From NCBI GenBank assembly GCA_020796225.1, contig CM036755.1:64796049-64860048 (forward strand): a stretch of 64,000 nucleotides of DNA, read 5' to 3'. The position numbers were made by a program, and so were the translations under genes. Origin of the DNA: Arion vulgaris (taxonomy: Eukaryota; Mollusca; Gastropoda; Stylommatophora; Arionidae). Below are positions 1 through 10,597 of the stretch, one piece after another. The notes under the pieces were generated by a model that did not search any database, had not been told where the DNA came from, and saw only the letters and a list, made by a program, of their open reading frames with translations. How positions within the stretch are numbered: position 1 is the stretch's first letter; each line of letters opens with the position of its first letter.

Positions 1-210
1 CAAAGAAAAGTAGGTCAGCGACCTACAAGGCATATGCTAAGAGGCGACTGATGTAGGACCTAGGGAAGTTACCCTAGTAAATAAAAGAGTCGCAGAAATC
101 GGATATGCTGGCCTACTTGTAGGCGCATAACTGGTACAACGAACACTCGCTCTTAGGATCGGATCACATACTGATAACAAAGAGTGGTTTAACAAGTGGT
201 TGATATGAAG
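1..210 (+). mobile_element. Family B SINE-like repeat, cut by window start
   Basis: Matches the B body seen about a dozen times here: the phrase cctacaaggcat, a GGCGACTGATGTAGG block, aataaaag, GGCGCATAACTGG, an acaatcgctctta-like block, a catac-aat-caaagagtggtt block and a final cgatatggagc-like end. The head is lost off the window. A minus-strand A copy starts at the next base, so the two abut. Confidence 0.75.
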
Positions 211-455
211 CTTCGTTGCGTTCGTTCTTTACGACCAATTTTAATCACTCTTTGTGATATGTTTGATCTTTGCCAAGAACGTGTATACGTTGCACATTGG
301 TTTGTAGGCCCCTAAACGCATATATTTCTACACGTTTAGGACATGTGCATCCGATTTCAGCCAAACCTCCTTAGTCGCCTCTTACGACATGCGTGGCAGG
401 TAACAGTGGTTCTATTCTTTACACCCCAAATTTGGGCCCCGGTAACCACTTGGGC
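211..455 (-). mobile_element. Family A SINE-like repeat
   Basis: Reads on the minus strand from a GCCC-AGTGGTTACCGGGGCC head through a gtcgtaagaggcgact block to a gtaaagaacgaacgcaa end, about 245 bp. Other copies show (AAG)n tails and TSDs, so this is a retroposed element. No protein coding. Confidence 0.8.
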
Positions 456-760
456 GTACAAATAACTGAAATGTAGAGATAAGTGTTAGGTTGTAGGTAG
501 ATTTCTCTTGTTATATTTATGTATGATATAATTTTTTTTCTTTATTTGTTATACCCTTTAACATTTCCCCTTTATCTTCTATTTCTTTTCTTCTTCTTCT
601 TCTTTCTTTTCTGTGATCCTGTTTTTCCTCTTAGCGTTAGGATTTAAGAAATTTCTAGAACGTCCATGTAAATCTTCTTCTTCTTCTCGCTCGTTCCTTT
701 TGGCCATGTTGATCATTCTTATTGTGATATATAAACAGGCTATATCAAGAACGGGTGTAA
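456..760. other. No recognised feature
   Basis: AT-rich sequence with a short cttctt run near 588-606. I see no open reading frame of interest and no repeat shared with the rest of the window. Confidence 0.5.
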
Positions 761-910
761 TACGTCACATCTTCAGTACCATTTGAAGCTTTGGTGCTTG
801 TCCTTCGGCGATGTGTCCGATTTCAGCCAGCGTTTACTGGGTTCGCTCTCCGTCAGCCTTTGGCTGTCCCAGATTACCTGCAAGGCAGCAGGTTGTCCAT
901 GTAAATAACC
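761..910 (-). repeat. Dispersed repeat P
   Basis: The block containing gcgtttactgggttcgctct recurs in reverse at about 13780-13940 and again at 49985-50080. All three keep a gatgtgtcc-like stretch and the words for 'tggtgcttatcc'. It is probably a LINE or SINE 3' piece; no tail or TSD was found. Confidence 0.55.
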
Positions 911-1039
911 TTCTCGTGAAGCATTCTGTTTGTTATCATTAAATTATTTTTGTCCCAGAAAGTTATCAGTCTGTCTCATTTCTATGTCCTATACTGTGTT
1001 TACCTACTATCTGCTGTTCATTTCTTGTTTTATCTTCAG

Positions 1040-1455
1040 GGGTCTCTGTGGCTAAGTGGTTGAATCCTTGCTTTGCGTTTCGAAGGTCGTGGGTTCGAAT
1101 CCCGACCGCGTCATTCTGTTCATGGGTGCAGTTTTCCTAGAATTCCTTAGGATTGTTGCTGGATCTACGGAGTTCGTGCTTTGTGTAAATCTCGGCAGGT
1201 AGCGTACCATTTCTGGAGAGAGGGACTGAGCTATATCAGGTAAAACCCAGTACAATGAATTCAATCCTTCGGTCGCAAACCCTTTATAATTATTGTCTGC
1301 TGTACCTCTGAAGTCGGAGAAGGCTCGCCTGAATGGCGAGAGACACTGATGAAAAGGAAAGCAAGACTTCACGTGAAAATCAGCCAAAAGCGCCATACTG
1401 GACGCCCTGACTACATATGAGTTCATAGCGGGAGAACGAGAAGAAGAAGAAGAAG
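1040..1455 (+). mobile_element. Family T tRNA-derived SINE with 3' extension
   Basis: The head is tRNA-like: an A-box-like tggctaagtggtt at 1049-1061 and a B-box gggttcgaatccc at 1091-1103, spaced as in a pol III type 2 promoter. The T body follows, including ctacggagttcgtgctttgtg near 1174, then a tacctctgaagtcggagaa segment shared with family U, and a (GAA)n tail to about 1455. The A and B boxes suggest pol III transcription of the parent. A 124-codon minus-strand frame across it is incidental. Confidence 0.85.
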
Positions 1456-2189
1456 ATTGTCTGCTGTGTGTGTGGAGAATCGACTTTGTAGGAAATCAAA
1501 CAGTGTTAACTGGGGCCTAAATTTAGCTCGTTACCTTAATGCTGCGCCGCTTTGGCGAATAAAATTAAACAGAAAATATAAAGGGAGAGAAATAAAATGT
1601 AACATTTGAAATGTAACCAAGTTCAGTAACTCCTTTTAAAATCCACCACTGGAACCAGTTTCATTGTTAACCGTAATCACTGTTGGACATTCGGCTCATC
1701 CCTCACGGATGACCTCTGACCAGATGGGCACTTTGCCCTGTAGTTCTTTCGCTCACCTTCAAGATGACCTTTCAACTCGATTCTCTATTGAACAGGAGAA
1801 GGATGTGTTAGGATGAGCAGTTTGACACGTGGCTGTCTCGTTGCTGACTATCCCTTTTATAACCAGAATGAAGGATGGCAGAAAAACATTGGATTGATTA
1901 GAGTGGCGGGGAGAGTCGAAATTGGATCATTTGTGAAATGGGGGCAGAGCAGGTGAAAAAAAATTAGGGTTAAATTTGCGATTGACAGGGAACTTAAACT
2001 TCGTGTTTACTTTATCATCATCAAGTAGCTTGTCCCTTCCGGAAACTGGCTCCCATGACAGCAGTTCTGAAAAACTCTCTGTTCTGTGCAAGTTGACTGG
2101 TGTCAGCAGCAGGTATTCTCAGATCGTCAATGACACCTTTCACACATCGTCTTTTAAGTCTTCCTCTCATTCTTCTTCCAGGCACCATT
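1456..2189. other. No recognised feature
   Basis: Roughly 730 bp without a repeat shared elsewhere. Short overlapping frames near 1976-2351 have low-complexity Ser/Phe-rich products and run into the adjacent B repeat, so I do not call a gene. Confidence 0.45.
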
Positions 2190-2452
2190 CCTTCTTCTTC
2201 TTCTTCTTCGAACGCTCCATATCGACCACTTGTTAACCACTTTTTGTGGTTTGTATGTGATCCAAGCATAAGAGTGATTGTATGCTATGTCAGTTATGCG
2301 CCTACAAGCAGGCCAGCACATCATATTTCTGCAACGCTTTTTATTTACTAGGGTAGCTCCCCTAGGCCCCTACTTTAGTCGCCTCTTACGACATGCCTTG
2401 TAGAGAGCAGTGTTACTATTCGTTGCTCCCGTTGTGGGCCTCAGCAACACAT
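2190..2452 (-). mobile_element. Family B SINE-like repeat, near complete
   Basis: Runs from a (CTT)n stretch (the tail on this strand) through gctccatatcgaccacttgt, gcgcctacaag, a tttactagggtagc block and gtcgcctcttacgacatgcc to a gttgtgggcct head. This is a good reference copy for the ~260-bp B unit. Confidence 0.8.
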
Positions 2453-2582
2453 ATGCTTCCATTTCCTCCAAAATTATTATCTCCAGGAACTCATATCGTT
2501 TGATGTGTCCGAAATATTTCATTTTCCTTGTCTTCCTGCCATTTCTCTCATTATTCTGATTTTAGATTCGAACCCACGACCC

Positions 2583-2943
2583 GCCCGTCTGTTGCCGGGG
2601 TGCGCTAGGTGTACAACCAATAGTAACACAGCGATCTACAAGGCATGTCGTAATAGGCGACTAAAGAAGGAGCGTAGGGAAGCTACCCTAGCAAATAAAA
2701 GCGTTGCAGAAGTCAAATGTACTATCCTACTTGTAGGCGCATAACTGGCACAACTCACAATCGCTCTTATGCTCAGATTACATACAAATCACAAAGAGTG
2801 AGTTAAAAGCTCCTAATACTTGTACACTATCTAATTATTGATCATATTCATTGCTTCCGCTGCTTCTTCTGGGATTCCTCCACAAAAATCCTTGTTCTCA
2901 TTAAACAAGTGGTCGTCGATATGGAGCATTCAAAGAAGAAAAA
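2583..2943 (+). mobile_element. Family B SINE-like repeat interrupted by M
   Basis: The head starts at gcccgtctgttgccgggg and the body runs to gagtgagttaaa. After an insertion of about 95 bp it resumes with ttaaacaagtggtcgtcgat and ends in caaagaagaaaaa. The ttaaa on both sides of the insertion is a plausible short TSD. Confidence 0.75.
2808..2900 (+). repeat. Dispersed repeat M inserted in B
   Basis: The stretch with attattgatcatattcattg resembles 14048-14140 (plus) and 35225-35315 (minus). At 35.2 kb the same sequence sits next to a tRNA-like B-box, so M is probably the 3' part of a SINE. Confidence 0.55.
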
Positions 2944-3079
2944 CATCTGACCTTCGGAATGCAAGGAACAGCTTAACCAGCTTTTCTCCTCTCCGCATTT
3001 CATACAAAATGTGTGTATAAAACTACAGAGCTTACCATTTGTTACATTGTCAGTTGGGTCTCAAGTCTACTGTTATATA

Positions 3080-3513
3080 ATTGATTAATTGATAGAATCA
3101 TCATCATTGAACTTCGATGAGTAACCATGTGTGATCCGATATCTTTCTTACACATGAAGATCTCAGCTGAAGTGCACGAATTCCGTAGCACCGGCGAGGG
3201 TATCCGGTGTAATTTTGAAGATGATGAAGATTTTTTTTAAATAATTTTATTTTAAATCTTTTTCTAGTTAATTTTGCCCGGGTTCTCCAGCCTGCTCTTC
3301 TCGATTTTGAAATGTCAAGGGTTCTTTTACGTGCTTAAATTGAACATGAGACCTACGTTTTATCGTCCGTCTCTGATAGGACTAGGAACTCGATCTCACC
3401 TACACTGAGATATCAGGGATCTCTGGAAAAGTATCTAGATGGCTCCACGAGGGAGCGAACCTGTTAAGATTAGCACGCGAGGCGAGCACCTAGCCTCTCC
3501 GCGACAGAGATCC
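3080..3513 (-). mobile_element. Family N tRNA-derived SINE, full length
   Basis: Minus-strand copy of about 430 bp. The head carries a B-box-like GGTTCGCTCCC (complement near 3450-3460). The middle has acgataaaacgtaggt, a poly-purine interior and the shared ctacggarttcgtgc core. The tail is the degenerate (AATC)n at 3081-3095. Confidence 0.8.
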
Positions 3514-4045
3514 CCCTACCTATCTACTGTTACATTTACTGTCAATTATTCTTTTGTGAAGGAACCATGACAAATCTCCGGCAAATTTGTTCTTTGTCCA
3601 CCTGCGTTTGCGCCGAAAATAATTGTCTGTTGGGAGGAATAAAGGAATGAAAAAGAGGTACGGAGAGAGAATGCATTTGAAGTTTATCTTGTGTATGTGG
3701 AAGAGAAGGATAATGTACTTTATTGTGGGGTGGTAAAGTTTAACACACACCTCAAAGTAGGAACAAACTGACGTTACGCCTATGAGAAGGACGTTAAAGA
3801 TAATAAATTTGATTCGCTGGGTTATAAAATCTAATCTTTGTCAGCGGCGTAACTTTGGAGGGTTTAATACGTAATGGAGATGCAATGAATACCCCCAGGA
3901 TACAGACACCAGACAACAAGAAAGGCAATATTAAAAATAAGCAGGCCATAAAAGCGTCGGAAAATGTGTTTAGTTGAAGATAGCAATCAACTATTGTTAA
4001 ATTTCTTTGATTATTCAAACATACGTTACACCAAACATCAAGAAA
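3514..4045. other. No recognised feature
   Basis: AT-rich, with two short minus-strand frames (3520-3750, 3794-4018) whose predicted products resemble nothing I know. I do not call them genes. Confidence 0.45.
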
Positions 4046-4240
4046 GGTCTGTGGCTGAGTGGTTAACCTCTTGGTCTTGTGAGTCGACGGTCGTGGGTTC
4101 GAGACAGGACCGCGCCGTTTTGTTCAATAGTGCAGTGTTTTTTCAGAGACCATTAGAATTGACGCTGGAGCTACGGAGTTCGTGCTTTGTGCAATACTCT
4201 CGGCAGGTGGCGTGCGATTTCTGAGGAGAAGGACCGAGCA
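4046..4240 (+). mobile_element. Family T SINE, 3'-truncated
   Basis: tRNA-like head with A-box tggctgagtggttaa and B-box gggttcgagac, then ctacggagttcgtgctttgtg. It stops at ggaccgagcag, where D sequence begins, so either D inserted into T or the two were joined by a deletion. Confidence 0.8.
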
Positions 4241-4602
4241 GAGCCAACTATAAACTTATGGACCTTCGGACTCATGGAAGAATTATGGGGAAATCAGACC
4301 CCAACTACACCACGTGACCTCGCATTCTAGTATTGGTGTATATAGACGAATTCATTTTGAAATCAACACAAAATGCTAAATCAAAGTTATATTATGCAAC
4401 AAGTTAATTTTAACAATAAGGAATATCAGTATTATGAATATATTTCACCAATAAATAACCATAGACTCACAGAATTGAGTAAAATTGCAAAATAGCTTGC
4501 AGTGTTCTATCAAACATATGCAGATTCCAGCCGCCCCCGACTGAATCTAGGTCAGAAGTTTCCAGTCCGTTGTCAGGCCTAGTTATTTAGAGTTGGCTGT
4601 GG
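4241..4602 (+). mobile_element. Family D TIR element with a single satellite monomer
   Basis: Begins agccaactataaac and ends gttggctgtg, which are inverted complements, as in a MITE-like DNA element. About 130 bp in is one copy (about 4371-4412) of the 42-bp unit that forms the 9-kb array at 26-35 kb. It is followed by the same right flank (ataaggaatatcag, ttcaccaataaataac, gtaaaattgca). This makes it the unexpanded state of that element. I see no transposase. Confidence 0.75.
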
Positions 4603-4654
4603 TTTAGTTCAACTATTGCATTCTTCGAAAGAAGTTAATTCGCAGTTTTAATGT

Positions 4655-5000
4655 TTATTAGCCTACACACTCTGATATAATCAAAACATAGTTAGTTCTT
4701 AGATTGAAAGGATGTGTCTCTGCTTAAAGAGGTTTTAGTTCCCTATATAACAAACAAACAGGCAAAACATGGTTAGTTCTTCGATTGAAAGGATGTGTCT
4801 CGGCTTAAAGAGGTTTTAGTTCCCTGCATAACTAACCAAACAAACATCCAAAACAAGGTTAGTTCTTAGATTGAAAGAATGTGTCTCGGCTTAAAGAGGT
4901 TTTAGTTCCCTATATAACAAACAAACAAACAGGCAAAACATGGTTAGTTCTTAGATTGAAAGGATGTGTCTCGGCTTAAAGAGGTTTTAGTTCCCTATAT
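4655..5000 (+). repeat. G tandem repeat, about 83 bp x 4 (left part)
   Basis: Four copies of a unit with ggttagttcttagattgaaa, gtgtctcggcttaaagagg and ttttagttccctatat, joined by caaacaaacaggc. The same array resumes at 6951 beyond the inserted LINE. Single diverged relatives are at 10350-10500 (minus) and 25275-25480. Confidence 0.85.
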
Positions 5001-6950
5001 ATAATAGCCGTCCATCGCAAGCGATGATGACAACAATCTCAGACGTGTACTGTTGCACCTCTCTGGTGTGTGCGGAGGTGACTGTAGAGTCAATCCTAGA
5101 ACAGAATCCCCGACCACAGGTGGGGCATACATGATCAAGGTTAGACATGTGCGTGTTGTGTGCTCTGTCTTTTCGCGCTGCTCGTTTTCTCTGTGACTCA
5201 ACAATACGATGATTCTCAGCTATTCGGGTTCCTCTTTTGTTGTTACAGCGCCACATTTGGCGATCTTGCCAAGGGATTCCCAGCACGTATTGTCTATATC
5301 GAAGCATTTCAGAGACACTTTAAGAGTGTCTTTAAAGCGTTTTCTGTCCACCAGCTAAACGTCTGCCCCTTCAAGCTCGCCATACATCAACTGTTTTGGG
5401 ATGCGTTTATCAGGCATTCGAGCAACGTGACCGACCCATCTCAGTTGGGCCTTCTGCAACAGGGTGTTGACGCTTGGGATCTTTGCTCTTGTGAGGACTT
5501 CGCTGTCTGGAATTTTGTCCTGCCAGTTTATTTTTAGTATTCTGCGTAGACAGCTTGTGTGGAAATGGTTTAATTTTCTTGCGTGTCTGCTATACACTGT
5601 CCATGTCTCGCTTGCGTACAGCAGCGTGGTTAGCACTATGGCCTGGTAAACTTTCAGCTTTGTGACTATGCTTATCCCTTCCGTTCCCACACAGTGACAC
5701 GTAACCTTCCGAACGCAGCACTGGCTTTGGATATCCTATTGTGGACCTCAGAATCTATGTTTGCCGATCTGGATAGGAGGCTGCCAAGATAACAAAGTTG
5801 TCCGTTGACTGGAGACGCTGGTGTTTAATGTTGATGACTGGATCGTAATACTGTTCTCTAGGGGCGGGCTGGAACATGACCTCTGTTTTTGGTGTTAATG
5901 GTGAGGCCAAACCTATCACAGGCCATTGAGAACTTGTCCATGTAAGTCTGCATTTCTTCCTCAGAGTTGGTAGCGAGGGCACAGTCATCAGCAAACAACA
6001 GGTTTGAGATAGTTGATTCTTTTACCTTGGTGGAGGATTTTAACCTCCGAAGATTGAATAGGTTACCGTCTGTCCTGTATCTAATCTTTACCCCATGTTC
6101 GTCGCCTTCCCAAAAGACATCCGTGAGCATGGCAGCAAACATCATGCTGAAGAGTGTTGGGGCCAGTACACAGCCCTGTTTGACGCCGTTGGTGACATGG
6201 AAGGCTTCCGACAGCTCCCCTTCGTCAAGTACACGTGCCATCATGCCCTCGTGAAACTGTTGAACGATCTTGATGAATTTCCTTGGGCATCCAAATTTTC
6301 CATGATCTTCCATAGACCCTCCCTGTTAACCGTGTCGAAAGCCTTTGTCAGATCGACAAAGACCATATAGAGGTTACGGTGCTGCTCTTGGCATTTCTCC
6401 TGTAGTTGGCGAGCAGAAAATATCATGTCTGCTGTTCCACGACCTGCTCTGAAGCCACATTGGGTCTCAGGGAGTAAGTCCTGTTCAAGGTGATCGATTA
6501 ATCGATTGAGGAGGACTCTGGCCAGTATTTTGCCAGCGATTGACAGGAGGAGATCCCCTGTGGTTATCGCAGGCCTGGCGGTTTCCTTTCCGCTTGTACA
6601 GGTGGACAATAGTAGCATCCTTTAATTCCTGTGGCACACGTTCGTTGCACCAAATGGATGTAAATAACTCTGTCAATTTTAGCATCAACGTGGGCCCTCC
6701 TTCTTTGTAGACTTCGGTTGGTATTGAGTCCGCACCGGTGCCTTCCCGCTGGACATCTGGCTTGTTGCCTTCTTGACCTCTGCTAAGGTAGATGGAATAT
6801 CAAGCTTGGCATTGATTGGGACCTGGGCATGCGCTCTATGGCTTCATAACATATAGTGGATAGATGGTTGAGGACAGAACGGAAGTGTTCTGCCCAGCGA
6901 TTTAGTATCTGAGGCTTGTCAATTAGTAGCATTGCTCCATCTGCATCGAA
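5001..6950 (-). pseudogene. L1 LINE: reverse transcriptase ORF remnant, 5'-truncated
   Basis: Minus-strand pieces spell successive parts of a non-LTR retrotransposon polymerase. From high to low coordinates these are: a pre-RT region with APGADSIPTEVYKEGG-like text near 6720; LKDATIVHLYKRKG (6640-6600); QCGFRAGRGTADMIF and the FVDLTKAFDTV motif (6450-6330); VTNGVKQGCVLAPTLFS (6190-6140); the catalytic LFADDCAL (near 5985); then a C-terminal part with LLYASETWTVYSRHARKLNH (near 5620) and RWVGHVARMPD. At the end, CPTCGRGFCSR (near 5120) looks like a zinc finger. The frame breaks several times and the endonuclease is absent, so this is a dead 5'-truncated copy of about 1.95 kb. It sits inside the G array. 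Confidence 0.9.
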
Positions 6951-7220
6951 TATAACAAACAAACAGGCAAAACATGGTTAGTTCTTAGATTGAAAGGATG
7001 TGTCTCGGCTTAAAGAGGTTTTAGTTCCTATTTAACAAACAAACAAACAGGCAAAACATGGTTAGTTCTTAGATTGAAAGGATGTGTCTCGGCTTAAAGA
7101 GGTTTTAGTTCCTATTTAACAAACAAACAAACAGGCAAAACATGGTTAGTTCTTAGATTGAAAGGATGTGTCTCGGCTTAAAGAGGTTTTAATTCCCTGT
7201 ATAACAAACAAACAAACAGG
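6951..7220 (+). repeat. G tandem repeat, about 83 bp x 3 (right part)
   Basis: Starts with tataacaaacaaac, continuing the unit broken at 5000 (ccctatat). Three further copies follow, the last degenerating after caaacaaacagg. The broken unit is rejoined if 5001-6950 is removed. Confidence 0.85.
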
Positions 7221-7479
7221 ATTAGTTGTGAAAAACGTCGTCAGTTGTTGGCCGACCATCGCAAGAAATCTACGTCCAAACGTGGCAGAAAGCTTGGCAC
7301 GACCTGCTAACAAGCTTGCGCAATCACTATGACAACTAGGTCATGCTTGGTCAGATCACACCAGGGATAAATTCATATCACGTGTTTCAAAGGTGTGATT
7401 GCAGATGAGTCAGCTTTTAGGCATTTTACACTTTGTATTCTCCGCAGAGTGGAATCTATCAGGAGATACAATTAGAAGT

Positions 7480-7993
7480 CGTCTACTTCTTTTTCTTCAA
7501 ACACACCATATCAACCACTCATAAAACCACTCTTTGCGATTTGTATGTGATCTTAGCCTAAGAGCGATTGCACGTTGTGTCAGTTATGCGACTAAAAGTG
7601 GGCAAGCACATCCGATTTATGCGACGCTTTTTTATTTACAGTGAGCATCTGTAGCACAAGCGGTAGTGAGCTTGATCACGAACCCAAGCGTACCTGGTTC
7701 AAATCCCACGGTGTGCAAGTTTGGAAGCAGATTTGTTTCCGTGGGATGTTTACAAAAGGTGAAAATAGACCTCACCGTTCAGAAAGCAATAGCAAACTAC
7801 TGAACATATAAGTGGTGCCTAGAAAATAGACGACTCATTTACTGTGGTTGATGGCTACGTCCTTTGGGATATGCCACGATTTTCATTTTCAGTTTCGCTA
7901 GGCCCCTACCTCAGTCACCTCTTACGACATGCCTTGTAGGTCGCAGTGTTACTATTCTGTGATCCCCATGCGAGCCCCGGCAACTCACGGGCG
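7480..7993 (-). mobile_element. Family B SINE-like repeat inserted in L2 (and carrying C)
   Basis: Flanked by an 11-bp duplication CAATTAGAAGT (7469-7479 and 7994-8004), so the insertion site in L2 is exact. The outer parts are B (accatatcaaccactcat, gcgattgcacgttgtg; then cctaggcccc-like, gtcacctcttacgacatgcc). The middle is replaced by the family C insertion. Confidence 0.85.
7640..7905 (+). mobile_element. Family C tRNA-derived SINE nested in B
   Basis: tRNA-like head: gtagcacaagcggtagtgagc (A-box region) and ggttcaaatccc (B-box). The body has agtttggaagcagatttg, agcaaactactgaac and ccacgattttcat, also seen at 41143 and 63086. Three levels of nesting result: L2 holds B, and B holds C. Confidence 0.85.
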
Positions 7994-8659
7994 CAATTAG
8001 AAGTAAGACAAGGATGTGTACGCTCACCAGACCTGTTCAACCAACTTATACAGTGAAAACATCCTTCGACATATAGAAGAAAAGACAGTAATAACAGTTG
8101 GCTGACTGAACAATCTAAGATACGCTGATGACATAATTCTCATGGCTACGAATGAACAAGATCTACAAGACTTGATAGATATATTAGTGAAAGACAGTGA
8201 AAAGTAAGAATTAAGCATGAATATAAAGAAAACAGAGGTTATGGCTGTCTCCAGGAAACACCAATATGTAATATCAAAATAAATAACACAACACTGAAAC
8301 AAGTCCATCGATTCAAGTATCTGGGAACATTTCTAACATCAGATGGAAGATGTACAACAGAGATTAGAATAGCTCAAACGAAAGCAGCTTTTATGAAAAT
8401 GAAAAACACACTATGCATGAATTCATTACCAATGACACTGCGGAAACACGTACTCCATTGCTATATTGAACCAGGTAAGCATGGACAATGAAATAAAACA
8501 ATCAATAAGATCATTGGAAGTCATAGAGATGTGGTTTTACAAAAGAATGCTGTAAATTCCATGGACATCGAAAAAAACCCACAAATGATAAGGTTTTTAA
8601 TCAGGCATACGAGAAGGCTAAAACAACCATAGGATGGTGATATAGAGAAAAGTGGTCGA

Positions 8660-8990
8660 AAGAACACCCTCAACACAGTATCAGAGATGGGTACTATGGT
8701 TTGTCCCGTAGCGAACAAGTTGTTATATTCCGTCTCCGTAACGGCCATAAAAGACGTTGGGCACATATGTACAACAAATTTAAAATTGGCACAACTAGCC
8801 TGTGCCACTGTGAGAAAGCGGACATAACGACAGATCACCTACTGCAAAACTGCCAACTGCTAGCAGGCCTGAGAAATGAAACCTGGCTCAAAAATACCGA
8901 AGTTAATGAGAAGCTGTACGGAAGGACTGAGTCCCTAAAAATAACAGCAGAATCCATGAGAAAGTCTGGTACATCAGTCTAAGCGGGAAT
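8660..8990 (+). pseudogene. J-type LINE C-terminal domain fragment
   Basis: An open stretch of 93 codons (8701-8982) gives VIFRLRNGHKRRWAHMY, then SLCHCEKADITTDHLLQNC, then ETWLKN and KLYGRTESLK. The C-x-C...H...C spacing and the downstream leucine pattern fit the cysteine-rich tail found after RNase H in Jockey-like LINEs. It ends in a (GA)n run at 8991-9005, a likely 3' tail. The RT and RNase H parts are missing, so this is a 5'-truncated insertion. Confidence 0.75.
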
Positions 8991-9054
8991 CGAGAGAGAG
9001 AGAGAAATCAGGCAAGCATACAAAGAATCCATGCTACATATTTGGTCTAGTTAA

Positions 9055-10310
9055 AATACCTTGTAATAAATCTCCAACCATTGTTTGCTAGACAATATCA
9101 GAGCAATATATACAAATAATCACCGCCCCAGTGATTACCGGGGTCCCATTTAGGTGTGAAGAATAGAACCACTGTTACCTGCCACGCATGTCGTAAGAGG
9201 CGACTGAGGAGGTTAGGCTGAAATCGGATGCACATGTCCTAAACGTGTAGAAGTCTATGCGCTTAGGGGCCTACTAAACCAATGTGCAACGTATACACGT
9301 TCTTGGCAAAGATCAAACATATCACAAGAGTGATTAAAGTTGGTCGTAAAGAACGAACGCAAAGAAGAACACAAAGAAGAAGACAAATAATCACATCGTG
9401 GTAAGAACAACAGACGGAATGACAGACTCATTTGAAACGAAATCAGGAGTAAGACAGGGTTGTGTGCTCTCACCTCTTCTCTCCAATATATAGACAGAAT
9501 AGTGAAAGAGACACAGTGCTGAAAGACCTTATTGACATAGACAATGATAACTACGACCAATTAAATAATCAAATCAACGAATTACTTTTTGCAGACGACC
9601 AAAGTCTAATCTATGAAGATCAGCTACAACATCACATTAATTCATTGCTAATAGCATGTAGAAATTACAGCATGAAAATCAACAAACAAAAGACGAGACT
9701 CATGAAAATCAGCAGAAACGCAAACAAACATACAAATAGATAACACCAAGTAAAGCAAGTTTCTGAATTCAAATATGTAGGTAGTATTTTCACAGAGAAC
9801 GGAACAGTCGATAGAGAAATAGAGACAAGGTGTCAAAAAGCAAATGCAGTGACTCAACTAGGCACCATTACATAACCAAGTCAAGATTAGGCAAGTGAAA
9901 AGACAGATGATAAGACAGTATTTTCTATCACATCTAGTTCAGTTGCCAAGCACTTGGTCTTACAGCAGACAATCACAGAAATCAAGCATGTAGTAACATG
10001 AAAATCAGCGAACAGGGAGTCACCAGGAAAGACAACATGAAATGAGACATCAAGCAGAGTGGCATAACTTCATGCAGAATTACGAAAGATAGAATGCAGT
10101 GGTTTGACATTTAATGAGAATGAAATACAACCAACCACCAATAACAGCATACAATAAAAGAGATCGGGTACTAGAGCTAAGGGAGCCAAGAAAAGACCAA
10201 GATGAAACAATCTCAAGACCACATACATAAACACGGATACAACACAACAAGGGCGACTCATCTAGCCTAGAACGCAAATTAAAGCTCCCATCCCTACGCT
10301 TAACGGCAAG
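9055..10310 (+). pseudogene. L3 LINE RT and C-terminal fragment, interrupted by A
   Basis: The text around 9085-9111 (degraded 'DNIRAIYTNN') continues after the A insertion at 9395 with degraded VVRTTDGMTDSF...GCVLSPLL. It then gives the open 93-codon part containing NQINELLFADDQSLIY (9570-9620), the polymerase catalytic box, and MKINKQKTRLMKIS, followed by VSEFKYVGSIFTENGT (9757-9805). A degraded C-terminus (RITKDRMQWF) runs to about 10300. The related ends at 41790, 42335, 45025 and 60167 belong to the same group. Confidence 0.8.
9124..9382 (+). mobile_element. Family A SINE-like repeat with 12-bp TSD
   Basis: The duplication ACAAATAATCAC occurs at 9112-9123 and 9383-9394. Between them lies a full A copy ending in an aagaag-rich tail. 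The insertion interrupts the L3 LINE reading. Confidence 0.88.
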
Positions 10311-10349
10311 AGTGGACAGGCAACTCTATCTTCCACCTGGGAATAGACA

Positions 10350-10500
10350 ATAGACCATTGTTTGTTTGTTTGTTATGTAAGGATCTAAAGTCTCGTTTGG
10401 CCGAGGCACGTCTTTTCAATCTAAGGACGAACCATGTTTTAGTTATATCAGAGCGTGTAGGTTAACAAACATGACAAATAATAATCAACTCCTTTAGGGG
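10350..10500 (-). repeat. Single diverged G-family unit
   Basis: Complement of the G unit (tttgtttgtttgttatgtaa, then tttcaatctaaggacgaacc), with additional flank shared with 25430-25490 (ttatatcagagcg, caactcct...gg...atcc). It shows that G exists as a longer dispersed element as well as an array. Confidence 0.6.
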
Positions 10501-10597
10501 AATCCAAGTAGAAAATAACAATGAAATGAGACACAAAGAAAAGCGTGTGCCGGCGTGGTATCTGATCATTACTACTAACCCAACCTCCTGTGTAGTG

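Larger units (their letters stand above)
7440..8590 (+). pseudogene. L2 LINE RT fragment, interrupted by B
   Basis: The coding text tggaatctatcaggag...aattagaagt breaks at 7479 and resumes at 8005 with aagacaaggatgtgtacgc, equivalent to VRQGCV-SPDLF. It then gives degraded YADD-region text and CNIKINNTTLKQVHRFKYLG, TSDGRCTTEIR, AFMKMKNTLC and SLPMTLRKHVL. It closely matches the better copy at 43640-45020 (minus) but has many frameshifts and stops. Confidence 0.85.

Noticed and set aside
1040..1110. Possible functional tRNA genes at T, C, U and N heads (also 4046, 7640, 41143, 47773)
   Set aside because: A- and B-boxes are present, but the cloverleaf arms do not pair well and every case continues into a SINE body that recurs elsewhere.
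1052..1426. 124-codon minus-strand frame
   Set aside because: Entirely antisense to a T SINE and its 3' extension.
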